A stretch of DNA of 24,612 bases from JAJPXC01 sp964520525 (GTDB lineage: Bacteria > Bacteroidota > Bacteroidia > Bacteroidales > Muribaculaceae): NCBI GenBank assembly GCA_964520525.1, contig CAZFNR010000023.1:1-24612 (forward strand), given 5' to 3'. Below are positions 1 through 8,035 of the stretch, in pieces (position 1 is the stretch's first letter; every line of letters starts with the position of its first letter). The notes under the pieces were generated by a model. That model did no database searches and was not told the DNA's origin. It saw only the letters and a program-made list of their open reading frames with translations. A program made the translations under genes and the position numbers.

Positions 1-2
1 AC

Positions 3-344
3 GATGAAGATGGCAACAAAATGGAAACTACAGTGTCATACACTGATGCAACGCATAAGAATGCTATTGTTAATAAGAGTGGTATAATGCTTTATGATGA
101 TAGTTTCCGCATCGACATGGATGAAATGGCTCCTGCTTACTATGCAGGACTCCTTGGCAAAGGAACTAAGCACTTACCTTTGTCTGCCGTAGAAAAAGAT
201 TTACGTCCCGGTAATGAAGAGTATGTTGACAACTACTCGTTTGAGTGGGAATTTAATGCGAGTGAAATGCCCATCAAATTCACCTGCTCATATAATTCTT
301 ATTGTGGAACGCAAACAGATGACCCTATAATCTTTAAGTGGTAA
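3..344 (+). CDS. Hypothetical protein, 3' end only
   Basis: The reading frame is open from the first bases of the window to the TAA at 342-344, so this is the C-terminal part of a gene that starts upstream. An ATG at 21 lies in frame, but the frame continues before it with a hydrophilic Asp/Glu/Gly/Asn run, so it is probably internal. About 113 residues are visible. They are acidic and rich in Tyr, Asn and Thr, with no membrane segment and a final Phe-Lys-Trp. I recognise no domain. The composition resembles the beta-rich C-termini of secreted or lipoprotein-type Bacteroidales proteins, but that is only an impression. Function unknown. Confidence 0.6.
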   Translation, partial: DEDGNKMETTVSYTDATHKNAIVNKSGIMLYDDSFRIDMDEMAPAYYAGLLGKGTKHLPLSAVEKDLRPGNEEYVDNYSFEWEFNASEMPIKFTCSYNSYCGTQTDDPIIFKW

Positions 345-372
345 TTCCGCGTCTTTTCGCGAACCTCATAAG

Positions 373-410
373 GTCCATAACTTTGTGGAAAACAACCACA
401 AGTTATGGAC
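373..410. repeat. Near-perfect inverted repeat (16/15 bp arms, 7-nt loop)
   Basis: The left arm GTCCATAACTTTGTGG (373-388) is the reverse complement of the right arm CCACAAGTTATGGAC (396-410), apart from one extra T in the left arm. The loop is 389-395. It lies 28 bases after the stop of the upstream partial gene. The right arm contains the ATG (405) of a 58-codon frame. No U-run follows on the plus strand, so it is not a standard terminator. It could be an operator, a recombination or transposon-end remnant, or an RNA hairpin that hides the ATG. Confidence 0.6.
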
Positions 411-581
411 TTTTCATTTTCAGAACTCAACTTTAACTCCGTCGAGAATCTGCCCGGGTACGAGGCTCGGGCGGCGTTCACCGTCAACTCGCAGTCAGTC
501 TTCAAAGAAGACGTTGACATCGTACCGACCATTGTGGACGATACTCTCAGTTACGTTCCGTGGGGTGGCGACATAACGTAG
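405..581 (+). pseudogene. 58-codon fragment, possibly a phage structural gene relic
   Basis: An ATG at 405 opens 58 codons ending at TAG 579-581. The translation looks like true protein: it has a hydrophilic start, a balanced Asp/Glu/Val composition and a C-terminal Tyr-Val-Pro-Trp-Gly-Gly-Asp stretch. From memory, such a Val/Ile-Pro-Trp-Gly motif occurs near the N-terminus of portal-like proteins of Bacteroidales prophages. If that is right, the frame stops far too early, and this would be the first few dozen residues of a deleted gene. It may instead be a short orphan peptide or chance. The overlapping 63-codon frame at 385-576 has poor composition and is taken as a shadow. Confidence 0.25.
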
Positions 582-668
582 TTATCACTAAGTCGTGTCG
601 CTATGATTATATGCACCATTTTGACCAATAAGCCCAATACCCAATAAGCAGAATAGTGTTCGGTAAGA

Positions 669-712
669 AAACCAAAAAGGAGCTTAGTCACTAAGCTCCT
701 TTTTATGGTTTC
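669..712. terminator. Bidirectional intrinsic terminator
   Basis: The perfect 14-bp stem AAAAAGGAGCTTAG (674-687) pairs with CTAAGCTCCTTTTT (691-704) across the 3-nt loop TCA. Outer AACC/GGTT bases extend it with one mismatch. The A-run on one side and T-run on the other supply a U-tract for transcripts from either direction. It can end transcription from the leftmost plus-strand gene and readthrough from lpxH on the minus strand. Confidence 0.85.
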
Positions 713-724
713 CAATAGGTACAA

Positions 725-756
725 TTTCTAAGGTAAAAAAGATTGTTTTAGGTTTG
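725..756 (+). promoter_or_regulatory. Possible Bacteroidetes-type promoter, no gene behind it
   Basis: TAGGTTTG at 749-756 fits the Bacteroidetes -7 element TAnnTTTG exactly. TTTC at 725-728 matches the -33 element TTTG in three of four positions, at the usual 20-nt spacing. No coding frame follows on this strand; transcription would run into the antisense of lpxH. A chance match in AT-rich sequence is quite possible. Confidence 0.25.
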
Positions 757-914
757 CGTTACAAAGGTGTGGCTTTTTCAATGCCCCACCAAATTATTTT
801 TTATGTTTTCCAACATACTTTTCAACCATTTTGCCGCAGGTTTAAGATATATCGCTGACATACATACACTTACCATTCAGGTAGCGGAACTAATCGAACC
901 TGTTTTTTAACAAT

Positions 915-1670
915 TCAGTCCTCAAATTTCTTTAATTTTAGTTCGTTTCCGTCCCAAACGGCATAAGAAAAATGGTAAATCCAGTCGCCGAGAACCACTA
1001 ATTTCGAGTTCTGCGCGATTTCCATATCCATGAGTATGTGGCGATGTCCGAAAATGAAGTAATCGACGCGGGGATGCGCCTTGAGGTATTCACGCGCGAA
1101 ATCAACATAAGGCTCCTCTTCCCCCCTGGAGCTGGCAGGACCTGCGCAAGTGCCACGGCTCGACGCTGACCAGCGATGGGCAAGCGGGATTGTCAGCCCG
1201 GGATGGATGGATGAGAACAGTAATTGGCAGAAGCGGTTTCTGAACAGACTTCGGATAAACCTGAATCCGGGTGACATCTTCCCTACCCCGTCGCCGTGGC
1301 TCAGAAAGAACCTCCGGCCGTCAATCTCGGTGATTTGCACACCGTCGACTACCTTCATCCCGATTTCTGCCGGGAGGTAGTCGAAAATCCATATGTCGTG
1401 ATTTCCGATGAACCATGTAATCTCGACTCCCGAATCGGCCAAGTCGGCCAACGCGCCGAAAAAGCGGGTGAACCCCCGGGGAACGACTGTTCGGTACTCA
1501 TACCAGTAGTCGAGCACATCACCAAGCAGATAAAGCCGCTTGGCGGTTGGCTTTATGAAGTGAAGGAACCTGACGACGCGCCGCTCGTAGTCGAGCGGGT
1601 TGTCCATCGTCGACGCACCGAGATGGAGGTCGGAGATAAAGTAGGTCAACGTGCGCAAGTTAGTGTCCAT
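915..1670 (-). CDS. lpxH: UDP-2,3-diacylglucosamine diphosphatase LpxH
   Basis: This calcineurin-like metallophosphatase hydrolyses UDP-2,3-diacylglucosamine to lipid X and UMP at the inner-membrane face, the fourth step of lipid A synthesis. The metal-binding blocks appear in order in the 251 residues: Asp14-Leu-His16, Gly50-Asp51, Gly-Asn90-His91-Asp, Ser-His125-Gly-Asp, and Gly-His209-Arg-His211. The Asp-Leu-His-Leu-Gly start and overall length suit LpxH of Bacteroidetes rather than a general phosphoesterase. The ATG at 1670 overlaps by one base the TGA of the Fe-S assembly gene before it (TGATG), so the two are probably translationally coupled. Paralogous LpxH-like phosphatases of unknown substrate exist in the phylum, which is the main uncertainty. 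Confidence 0.85.
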   Translation of the reverse strand: MDTNLRTLTYFISDLHLGASTMDNPLDYERRVVRFLHFIKPTAKRLYLLGDVLDYWYEYRTVVPRGFTRFFGALADLADSGVEITWFIGNHDIWIFDYLPAEIGMKVVDGVQITEIDGRRFFLSHGDGVGKMSPGFRFIRSLFRNRFCQLLFSSIHPGLTIPLAHRWSASSRGTCAGPASSRGEEEPYVDFAREYLKAHPRVDYFIFGHRHILMDMEIAQNSKLVVLGDWIYHFSYAVWDGNELKLKKFED

Positions 1671-1990
1671 CAGAGAAAACCGAGTTCAAGTTTAGCTTCT
1701 TCCGACATCATATCCTTATCCCATTCCGGCTCAAACACGAGATTTATCACCACGCTTTTAATCCCCTCGATGCTTTCGAGTTTTATGCGCGCGTCGTCGA
1801 TGATAAAATCGGCAGCCGGGCAGTTTGGCGCCGTCAGAGTCATGTCAATTGAGAGATTCCCGTCGTCGTCGAGGTCAATTTTATAAATTAGGCCGAGGGA
1901 ATAAATGTCTACAGGAATTTCGGGGTCGTAGACGGTGCGGAGCATCTCCACCACTTTTTCCTCAATCTCAAGGTGTCGCTGTTGATCCAT
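1670..1990 (-). CDS. SufT/MIP18-family Fe-S cluster assembly protein (DUF59)
   Basis: This 106-residue single-domain protein belongs to the MIP18/PaaD-like family that helps mature Fe-S proteins, often alongside the SUF machinery. The family signature Asp-Pro-Glu-Ile-Pro-Val-Asp-Ile-Tyr-Ser-Leu-Gly-Leu-Ile-Tyr is at residues 22-36. The conserved Cys57 lies in Thr-Ala-Pro-Asn-Cys-Pro-Ala-Ala. Length is typical of stand-alone DUF59 proteins. It is first in a two-gene unit with lpxH, and a consensus promoter sits directly upstream with a very short leader. No suf genes are in the window. Family assignment is firm; the exact client proteins are unknown. Confidence 0.85.
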   Translation of the reverse strand: MDQQRHLEIEEKVVEMLRTVYDPEIPVDIYSLGLIYKIDLDDDGNLSIDMTLTAPNCPAADFIIDDARIKLESIEGIKSVVINLVFEPEWDKDMMSEEAKLELGFL

Positions 1991-2008
1991 CGTTCAGTGA
2001 GTTTTTGG

Positions 2009-2040
2009 CAAAGGTAGGAAATATCGTCAAGACGCGCAAA
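2009..2040 (-). promoter_or_regulatory. Consensus Bacteroidetes promoter for the DUF59-lpxH unit
   Basis: Read on the minus strand, TTTG (2040-2037) is followed after exactly 20 bases by TACCTTTG (2016-2009), a perfect match to the primary sigma factor consensus TTTG-N19-21-TAnnTTTG known from Bacteroides. Transcription should begin near 2003, leaving a leader of only about 12 nt before the ATG at 1990. Confidence 0.75.
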
Positions 2041-2187
2041 AAGTTAACGTCGGTAAATAATCGTTTCCAAACCATAAAATCATTAACGGTTCTGAAATTA
2101 ATTTCTATATTTAACGGCAAATAAACACTGGGTGACATTATTTTAATTAATAACCAATAAATTACTAACCATTTAACAACAGTTCAC

Positions 2188-3096
2188 ATGAAGAATCTTT
2201 TCATCACGGCACTGATGCTGGGTTGGGCAGCCTCGGGAAGCGCACAGCTTCTGAGCGTTGGCAGCGTGGAGAAAATCAATCTCCCCGCCGGAATGGAAGC
2301 TGACCAAGCAGCAATCAGCCCCGACGGCAAGTTTGTGGTGATGTCGATTAACAGCGACCGTTCGCTGCAACGACTTGACCTGACCACAGGCAAAGCGGTG
2401 AAAGTGGCTGAAAACGGCTCGATGCTGGGTCTTGAGTTCACCGACGATTCCCGCAACTTCGTTTACCGCCAGTCGACCACCAACGACAAGCACCTCCGTT
2501 ACACAGCCCTCAAAGCTGTCGACCTCGCCACCGGAGCGGAGACTACAGTGGTCAAGTCGACCCGCAATCTCAACGGTTTCGCTGTTGAGGGGCGCAACAT
2601 CGCCAGCGTGGAGAACAAAAAATTCCGTTCATCCAACATCGACGGGGCCAAGGCAGCAAAAGTGCCTGTCGCCTCAATCTACTACGGACAGCTCCTCGTG
2701 ACTGTCGACGGCAAGACCAAAGCCATCAACCCCAACGGGAAAGAGGGCCGCAGCTATCTTTGGCCGTCAGTGTCGCCCGACGGCACCAAAGTGCTTTACT
2801 ATCTGGGCTCAGATGGTTGCTATGTATGTGACATCGACGGCGGGAACCCCGTGAGAATCGGTGTTATCCGCGCGCCCCGCTGGATTGACAACCAGACCAT
2901 CGTGGGTATGCGCGGCAGCAACGACGGCATCTCTTACACCGAGTCGGCTATCATCGCAGCCAACCTCAACGGTGTCGAGCAGACCCTCACAGGCAGCGAG
3001 GTTATCGCCCTGAACCCCTCGGTATCGGCCGACGGAACCAAAATCGCGTTCTCGACCCCCGAAGGGAATCTTTACATAATCAACATCAACCGTTAA
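2188..3096 (+). CDS. Secreted PD40/TolB-like beta-propeller protein
   Basis: The 302-residue protein has a clear Sec signal peptide (Lys at 2, hydrophobic core, Ser-Ala cleavage site around residue 19, then Gln-Leu-Leu). Propeller blades carry the PD40 motif Ser-Pro/Ala-Asp-Gly-(Lys/Thr)-(Phe/Lys)-Val: residues 43-52, 193-205 and 278-290. This is the WD40-like fold seen in TolB and in prolyl-oligopeptidase N-termini, but no hydrolase domain follows. It is probably periplasmic or surface-exposed. The secreted amidase gene begins 18 bases downstream on the same strand, so the two are likely cotranscribed; a scaffold or sensor partner role is inference. No consensus promoter was found in the 197-base divergent gap upstream; TATATTTA at 2106-2113 is the closest. 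Confidence 0.75.
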   Translation: MKNLFITALMLGWAASGSAQLLSVGSVEKINLPAGMEADQAAISPDGKFVVMSINSDRSLQRLDLTTGKAVKVAENGSMLGLEFTDDSRNFVYRQSTTNDKHLRYTALKAVDLATGAETTVVKSTRNLNGFAVEGRNIASVENKKFRSSNIDGAKAAKVPVASIYYGQLLVTVDGKTKAINPNGKEGRSYLWPSVSPDGTKVLYYLGSDGCYVCDIDGGNPVRIGVIRAPRWIDNQTIVGMRGSNDGISYTESAIIAANLNGVEQTLTGSEVIALNPSVSADGTKIAFSTPEGNLYIININR

Positions 3097-3114
3097 TAAA
3101 AGCTCCGATTGACA

Positions 3115-6100
3115 ATGAAAAAGATAATAGCACTGTCAGCTGCGGCGCTTCTTTGCGGCGCGGCACTCTCGGCCAAGACAGCCGACGAGCTTCGCATCTA
3201 CATCAACCCGGGTCACGGTTCATGGGGACCCAACGACCGTCCGATGAGCATTCTTCGCCAGGTCGACACCGTGTTGACTGTCATCAATCCCAACACCAAG
3301 TCAATTGTTGAGGCCAATGAGGGTCACACTCCCGACACCACAGCATTCTACGAGTCTAACACCAACTTGCGCAAAGCTTTAGCGCTTTTGGACCGTCTCG
3401 AATCGTATGGTCTGAAATTTGACCGCACTAAAAACCAAAGCGGGACCGACGCCGCTAAAATAGGCGCCGCCAAGGATTTGACCAACAACATCGTGATGAG
3501 CCACGTTAAAGCCGGGCCATATCCCTATGCTGTTGCACAGAAGGCAAGCTACAACCGCGACCTGACAGAAATCGCGGTGGAAGCCGAGTCTAACAACTTT
3601 GATATGTTCATCTCAATCCACTCCAACGCGGCAACCGATGGCAGCACAGTCAACTATCTGCCATTCATATACCGCGGCACCGACGGGGAGGGAGGTGACC
3701 GCAGCCCGGGTTCACGCAACATGGCGAAAGCCTGCTGGCCCTATGCATTCGGCGTGAAATACCAACTTTGGACAGCCCGTAAGACGGTGGACCAAGCAGT
3801 TATCGGTGATGTTACATTTTACGGAAGCGAGTCTGCAAGTTCTGCCATCCCCGGCTGCTCAGGCTACTTGGGCGTACTCAAGCACAATGTGCCCGGCTTC
3901 TTGGTGGAGGGCTACTTCCACACTTATCAGCCGTCGCGCCAACGCGCCATGAACTTCGACGCTGACCGCATCGAGGGTTACCAGTATGCCCGCGGTATCG
4001 CCGACTACTTCGGTCTACAGAAAGAGTCGACAGGCGAAATCTACGGTCTTGTCCGCGACCTTCATGAGAAGTTCACCCACAATCTCTACACACCCCAGTA
4101 CGGCACTAACGACTGTTTCAAACCGCTCAACGGCGTAACCGTCACACTGAAGAAAGACGGGGCTGTGGTAGCGACAAAGGTCACCGACAACCACTACAAC
4201 GGCGTGTTCGTATTTGACAACCTCCAGCCCGGAACCTACACCCTCGAGCTGAGCCACCCCAGTTACAAACCGGCCGACAAGAATCAGACAACCACTGTCG
4301 AGGTTAAAGCCGCCGAGACATCTTACCCGGAAATTTTCCTTGAAAATATCGACTATGTCGACCTTGGCGAGCAATACAAAAACTATCCCGATGAACTGGC
4401 AGAAGAGCCTTCTGTCGGCCCCGCCGATGAGTATGTGTTCAACCAGGAATATGTTGACGAACCCATCGCTGAACTCGCCGGGAAGAACATACGCCGCACC
4501 ATCGTCCGCGGCGACAAGGCCATCATCCTTGCCCACGACGATGCAAATGAGCCGGTTATCGTGCTTCAAGATTTGACCAACAAATCAGTAGTGCGCACCC
4601 TCGGCACTGAGGGCACTGTCGGCTCAATAGCCAAAATCGGCGATATCACAATGACCGCCGAAGGCGTTCTGATTGGTGTCAACGCCGGCGTGCAGGCGTT
4701 CAATGGTGCCAATAATGTGAAAATCTACAAGTGGGACAACAACAAAGAAGACGGTCTGCCCGAAGGGAATCCGTCGCTTCTCAAAGAGATGAACCATGCC
4801 GGCAACTGGAACAATGCTGAGTTTGGCAAGACTATCACATACTCAGGAACCCTCCAGCAAGGTTATCTGCTTATATCGAATAATTCGCAGGGTAAGACAA
4901 CCGTCCGCATCGAACTCGTCGCATTTGAGAATGGAGAATTCGGGGCATACAGCCACATGAACTTCAACTCGAATAATATCGGTGACGACAAACTCGGAGA
5001 CTTCGAATTTGTGATGTCGCCAATCCATGACGACCATTTCATCATCACCTCTGAGCTCTTGCCCCCGATGGAAGTTAAGGTCAACAAGTCATCAGGTGGC
5101 AAGCCCGAAATCACAGCCAACTTCCCCGAGAATCTGATTGACGGCACTGGTTTCCGCAGCAGTTTCTTCAAATACTCCGGCAAAACCTATATGGTAGCAC
5201 CCGACCAGGTTGACGGCAAGAACACCGGTGTCACTCTCCTTGACGTGACCAACGGCCTTAACAAAGCTACCATCGTGACCACGACCAACACCACTCTCCC
5301 CTCGGCCGCCGACAACACCCCCGCGGGTATGGCAAAAGCATGGGCCCAGTCAGGTAAAGGCACGACAGCGGCTAACGCTTGTGTGGCTGTCAACCGCGAC
5401 TCGAAAGGTGCGTATACGTCATCGGCGATAAACCTCTACGTTGTCCGCGACGATGCCAAGCTGTCGAAAATCACCACAGCCAACGCCGAGCAACCCAAGC
5501 AGCGCGGCCATTTCGCTTATGACCTTGACATGACGAAAGATGCCGACAACTATGCTATCACCTTCAAATCGACAGGAGAGGCCAATAAAGCCAAACTTAT
5601 CCTGACCAACATCAACGACGCTGAAGATGTGGTAACCGTCGACCTCGGCGCAGTGGTTCCGGGCGAGAACTCTGCCACATTTGACGCTTCGACCCTCCCG
5701 GCAGGGACCCAGTACAACTGGGCGATTGAAATCGACAGCAAGGCCATCCCCGCGGCAAGCAGGATATTCACGGCTCACACAGACGGAATAAAGATTGGCT
5801 CACGCGGCGGTATCGTAGTCATGACCGACCCCGAACAGCAGTCATATGGTAAAGTTGTCGTGGCCCAAGGGTTCGCTCAGGGCATCGAAATCTACAACCC
5901 CGACCTCACCTGCCTAGGCACATACCACGCTAACGCCTCTACCATGAACGCAAGCAACGCATCGTCACTGTTCCGCGGCGACCAGCGCGACGGTAAAGCC
6001 TACTTCGCCGACTGGAGCGACGCGGGCGCAGGCTACTGGATTATCGACCCGCAAGCGCCCGAAACGCTCACCAACTTCCTGGAAGGCACCAAAAACACCG

Positions 6101-7050
6101 CCGGCGCATATACCGTTAACGGCACCGTGATTGGTGGAGGCTCGTCCTCAATAGTGTTCCAAGGTAAGGGCGAAAACTGCAAGATGTACTCGTTTGTTGA
6201 AGACTATCCCACAGGCAACGCAGGTTCCGTTAACGGCGGCAACACCCTCCAGCGTTACGACATCGGCACCGCCACAACCTGGGGACAAGCGCCCAACCAG
6301 ACATTCTCTGAGATATCAGGCAAACGCTATTTCGCTAACACCAACGTCGAATTGTTCGCAACCGACAACGGATTGTTTGTCAGCCAGGTTAGAAATGCAG
6401 ACATGAACGTCGCAGGCGCTCCCGCATTTGTCTACATCGATAATAGCGGAAACATCCTGTTTAACTCAGGTAAGGATCTCGAAGGCGTTCTTAACAGCGG
6501 CGGCTCAGGCATCGCGCTGACTCAAGACCTGAAGACCTTGGCTATCGCCGACCCGGCATCAGGCGGTATCACCATCATGAGCGTTGAATGGGACAACAAC
6601 ACGCCGAGCATGACCAAACTCTACACCATCCCCTCCACCGCCGACAACAACAACGAGCACCCACAGATGCGTTTTGACCCGGCAGGCAACCTCCACGCGT
6701 TCGCCCGCGGCGAGGGCTATCGGATGTTCTCTTTGGTTAATCCCGAGCCTAAGGCTACAACCCCCGCTCGCAAAGCTCTCGTCATCAATTCATCGAGCAC
6801 AGGCGTGGAAGATGTTGTGACCGGCCGCGAAGTCAGTCTCAAGGTTTATCCCAACCCGGCTACCGATGTAGTTACCGTCAGCGCAGGCGAGGATATCACT
6901 TCATTGGCTATCTATTCGCTCACAGGCGCACAGATGGGTGTAGACACCGAGGTTAACGGCGGCGAGGCTGTCATGAACGTCAGCTCGCTCCAGAACGGCG
7001 CATACATCATCAATGTCAACGGTAAGAGCGTCAAGCTAATCAAGCGTTAA
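3115..7050 (+). CDS. Giant secreted N-acetylmuramoyl-L-alanine amidase with T9SS tail
   Basis: Start ATG 3115 is preferred over an in-frame TTG two codons earlier because it gives a canonical signal peptide (Met-Lys-Lys, then an Ala/Leu core to about residue 20). The product has 1311 residues. Residues about 27-302 form an amidase_3 zinc amidase: Pro-Gly-His34-Gly, Glu80 in the Glu-x3-Asn-Leu-x2-Ala helix, Ser-Ile-His169-Ser-Asn-Ala, and catalytic-type Glu265 in Leu-Val-Glu-Gly. These would cut the lactoyl-peptide amide bond of peptidoglycan. About 335-412 is a carboxypeptidase-regulatory-like beta-sandwich. About 420-1190 is repetitive beta structure, probably propeller blades with a fibronectin-like insert near 830-920. 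The last 75 residues are a type-A T9SS sorting domain beginning Leu-Lys-Val-Tyr-Pro-Asn-Pro and ending Val-Lys-Leu-Ile-Lys-Arg. The protein should therefore be exported and anchored or released at the cell surface. The real substrate is unproven. Confidence 0.8.
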   Translation: MKKIIALSAAALLCGAALSAKTADELRIYINPGHGSWGPNDRPMSILRQVDTVLTVINPNTKSIVEANEGHTPDTTAFYESNTNLRKALALLDRLESYGLKFDRTKNQSGTDAAKIGAAKDLTNNIVMSHVKAGPYPYAVAQKASYNRDLTEIAVEAESNNFDMFISIHSNAATDGSTVNYLPFIYRGTDGEGGDRSPGSRNMAKACWPYAFGVKYQLWTARKTVDQAVIGDVTFYGSESASSAIPGCSGYLGVLKHNVPGFLVEGYFHTYQPSRQRAMNFDADRIEGYQYARGIADYFGLQKESTGEIYGLVRDLHEKFTHNLYTPQYGTNDCFKPLNGVTVTLKKDGAVVATKVTDNHYNGVFVFDNLQPGTYTLELSHPSYKPADKNQTTTVEVKAAETSYPEIFLENIDYVDLGEQYKNYPDELAEEPSVGPADEYVFNQEYVDEPIAELAGKNIRRTIVRGDKAIILAHDDANEPVIVLQDLTNKSVVRTLGTEGTVGSIAKIGDITMTAEGVLIGVNAGVQAFNGANNVKIYKWDNNKEDGLPEGNPSLLKEMNHAGNWNNAEFGKTITYSGTLQQGYLLISNNSQGKTTVRIELVAFENGEFGAYSHMNFNSNNIGDDKLGDFEFVMSPIHDDHFIITSELLPPMEVKVNKSSGGKPEITANFPENLIDGTGFRSSFFKYSGKTYMVAPDQVDGKNTGVTLLDVTNGLNKATIVTTTNTTLPSAADNTPAGMAKAWAQSGKGTTAANACVAVNRDSKGAYTSSAINLYVVRDDAKLSKITTANAEQPKQRGHFAYDLDMTKDADNYAITFKSTGEANKAKLILTNINDAEDVVTVDLGAVVPGENSATFDASTLPAGTQYNWAIEIDSKAIPAASRIFTAHTDGIKIGSRGGIVVMTDPEQQSYGKVVVAQGFAQGIEIYNPDLTCLGTYHANASTMNASNASSLFRGDQRDGKAYFADWSDAGAGYWIIDPQAPETLTNFLEGTKNTAGAYTVNGTVIGGGSSSIVFQGKGENCKMYSFVEDYPTGNAGSVNGGNTLQRYDIGTATTWGQAPNQTFSEISGKRYFANTNVELFATDNGLFVSQVRNADMNVAGAPAFVYIDNSGNILFNSGKDLEGVLNSGGSGIALTQDLKTLAIADPASGGITIMSVEWDNNTPSMTKLYTIPSTADNNNEHPQMRFDPAGNLHAFARGEGYRMFSLVNPEPKATTPARKALVINSSSTGVEDVVTGREVSLKVYPNPATDVVTVSAGEDITSLAIYSLTGAQMGVDTEVNGGEAVMNVSSLQNGAYIINVNGKSVKLIKR

Positions 7051-7076
7051 ACAAATCACCTAATCTTAATTACCCT

Positions 7077-7108
7077 GAGGGGCCGCCCATGGTTATGGGC
7101 GGCCCCTC
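7077..7108. terminator. GC-rich hairpin between convergent genes
   Basis: The perfect 14-bp stem GAGGGGCCGCCCAT (7077-7090) pairs with ATGGGCGGCCCCTC (7095-7108) across a 4-nt loop. It lies between the convergent amidase and methylase genes and probably serves both directions. Neither side has a good U-run, so termination efficiency is uncertain. Confidence 0.75.
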
Positions 7109-7153
7109 CTGCTTCATGCATGTGGAATTGGAGTTACCAATTAAGAATGGCAA

Positions 7154-8035
7154 TTAGAATGGCAAAACCCTACCATAGTCGACATAAGGCTCATTGATTT
7201 CTTGAATTTCATCATCTCCAAATAGCTGAGATTGCGTTTGAAGTTTTTCCAAATACATGGTACGTTTTGAGTTGTCTCTTAATTCTTCTCGGCGAGCCTT
7301 GCTCAATTCTAAGAAATCGTCATTTGTATCTATGCCGAGAAAGCGACGGCCTAAGAGACTTGCAGCGATACCTGATGAACTACTCCCTGTAAATGGGTCC
7401 AAAATCCATGCGCCCGGAAGAGTCGATGCCTGAATAATACGAGAAAGGACACACAATGGTTTTTGGGTAGGATGTTTCCCACACGACTTCTCCCATGGAG
7501 CTATTGCCGGAAGCCGCCACACGTCACGCATCTGAGTGCCGCCATTAATCTTTTTCATTAGTTCATAGTTGAAAAAGTGAGATACTTTAGGTTCTTTACG
7601 AGCCCAGAGTATATACTCTGCGGAATGGGTAAAATACTTACACGACAGATTGGGTGGTGGATTTGTCTTCTCCCAAGTGATGCAGTTCAAAATCTTGAAT
7701 CCCAATTCTGTCAGACATCGAGCGACAGAAAATATATTATGATAAGTCCCACTTATCCAAATTGTACCATTACTATTAAGTTTGTTTCGACAGGCTGCAA
7801 TCCATGATTTATCAAACAGATAGTCTTCTTCATATCCGTTGGACTTATCCCAATCTCCTTTATTCACAGATACCACTTTACCACTTTGAATAGTTATACC
7901 TCCATTTGAAAGGTGGTAAGGAGGATCAGCAAAAATCATATCAAACTTGAAATCAAACTCATTAAGCAGTTTGTTACAATCTCCTTTCAAGAGGGTAAAG
8001 TCCCGGTCTTCGGACCTATAGTATGGAGTTAACAT
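7154..8035 (-). CDS. Beta-class DNA methyltransferase of the GATC system (M2, MboC/DpnA-like)
   Basis: The 293-residue methylase has the motif order of the beta class. Catalytic Asp37-Pro-Pro-Tyr40 comes first, then the conserved His-Pro-Thr-Gln-Lys-Pro (188-193), and then the AdoMet-binding Asp213-Pro-Phe-Thr-Gly-Ser (213-218). Its position as third gene after a Dam-like methylase and a DpnII-family endonuclease identifies it as the second methylase of an MboI/DpnII-type system. In DpnII the equivalent (DpnA) can modify single-stranded GATC DNA and helps protect incoming plasmids. It is separated from the endonuclease gene by 116 bases that include a GGATCC. The last codons are duplicated just past the stop (see findings). 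N6-adenine methylation of GATC is inferred from context. Confidence 0.85.
   Translation of the reverse strand: MLTPYYRSEDRDFTLLKGDCNKLLNEFDFKFDMIFADPPYHLSNGGITIQSGKVVSVNKGDWDKSNGYEEDYLFDKSWIAACRNKLNSNGTIWISGTYHNIFSVARCLTELGFKILNCITWEKTNPPPNLSCKYFTHSAEYILWARKEPKVSHFFNYELMKKINGGTQMRDVWRLPAIAPWEKSCGKHPTQKPLCVLSRIIQASTLPGAWILDPFTGSSSSGIAASLLGRRFLGIDTNDDFLELSKARREELRDNSKRTMYLEKLQTQSQLFGDDEIQEINEPYVDYGRVLPF

Larger units (their letters stand above)
582..914. other. Gene-poor interval between fragment and lpxH
   Basis: No convincing coding frame is visible on either strand over these 333 bases. The interval holds the strong bidirectional terminator at 669-712. It also holds a possible isolated plus-strand promoter near 725-756, followed by a small imperfect hairpin (766-773 with 783-790) and an AT-rich run. 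The remainder is AT-rich and featureless to my reading. Confidence 0.5.

Noticed and set aside
1296..1886. 196-codon plus-strand frame opposite lpxH and the DUF59 gene
   Set aside because: It spans two real, motif-bearing minus-strand genes and has no recognisable protein character.
3109..3114. TTG start two codons before the amidase ATG
   Set aside because: ATG 3115 gives a standard Met-Lys-Lys signal peptide; nothing favours the rarer start.
4015..4569. 184-codon minus-strand frame inside the amidase gene
   Set aside because: It is a shadow of the long, motif-supported amidase frame, with no start signal or domain.
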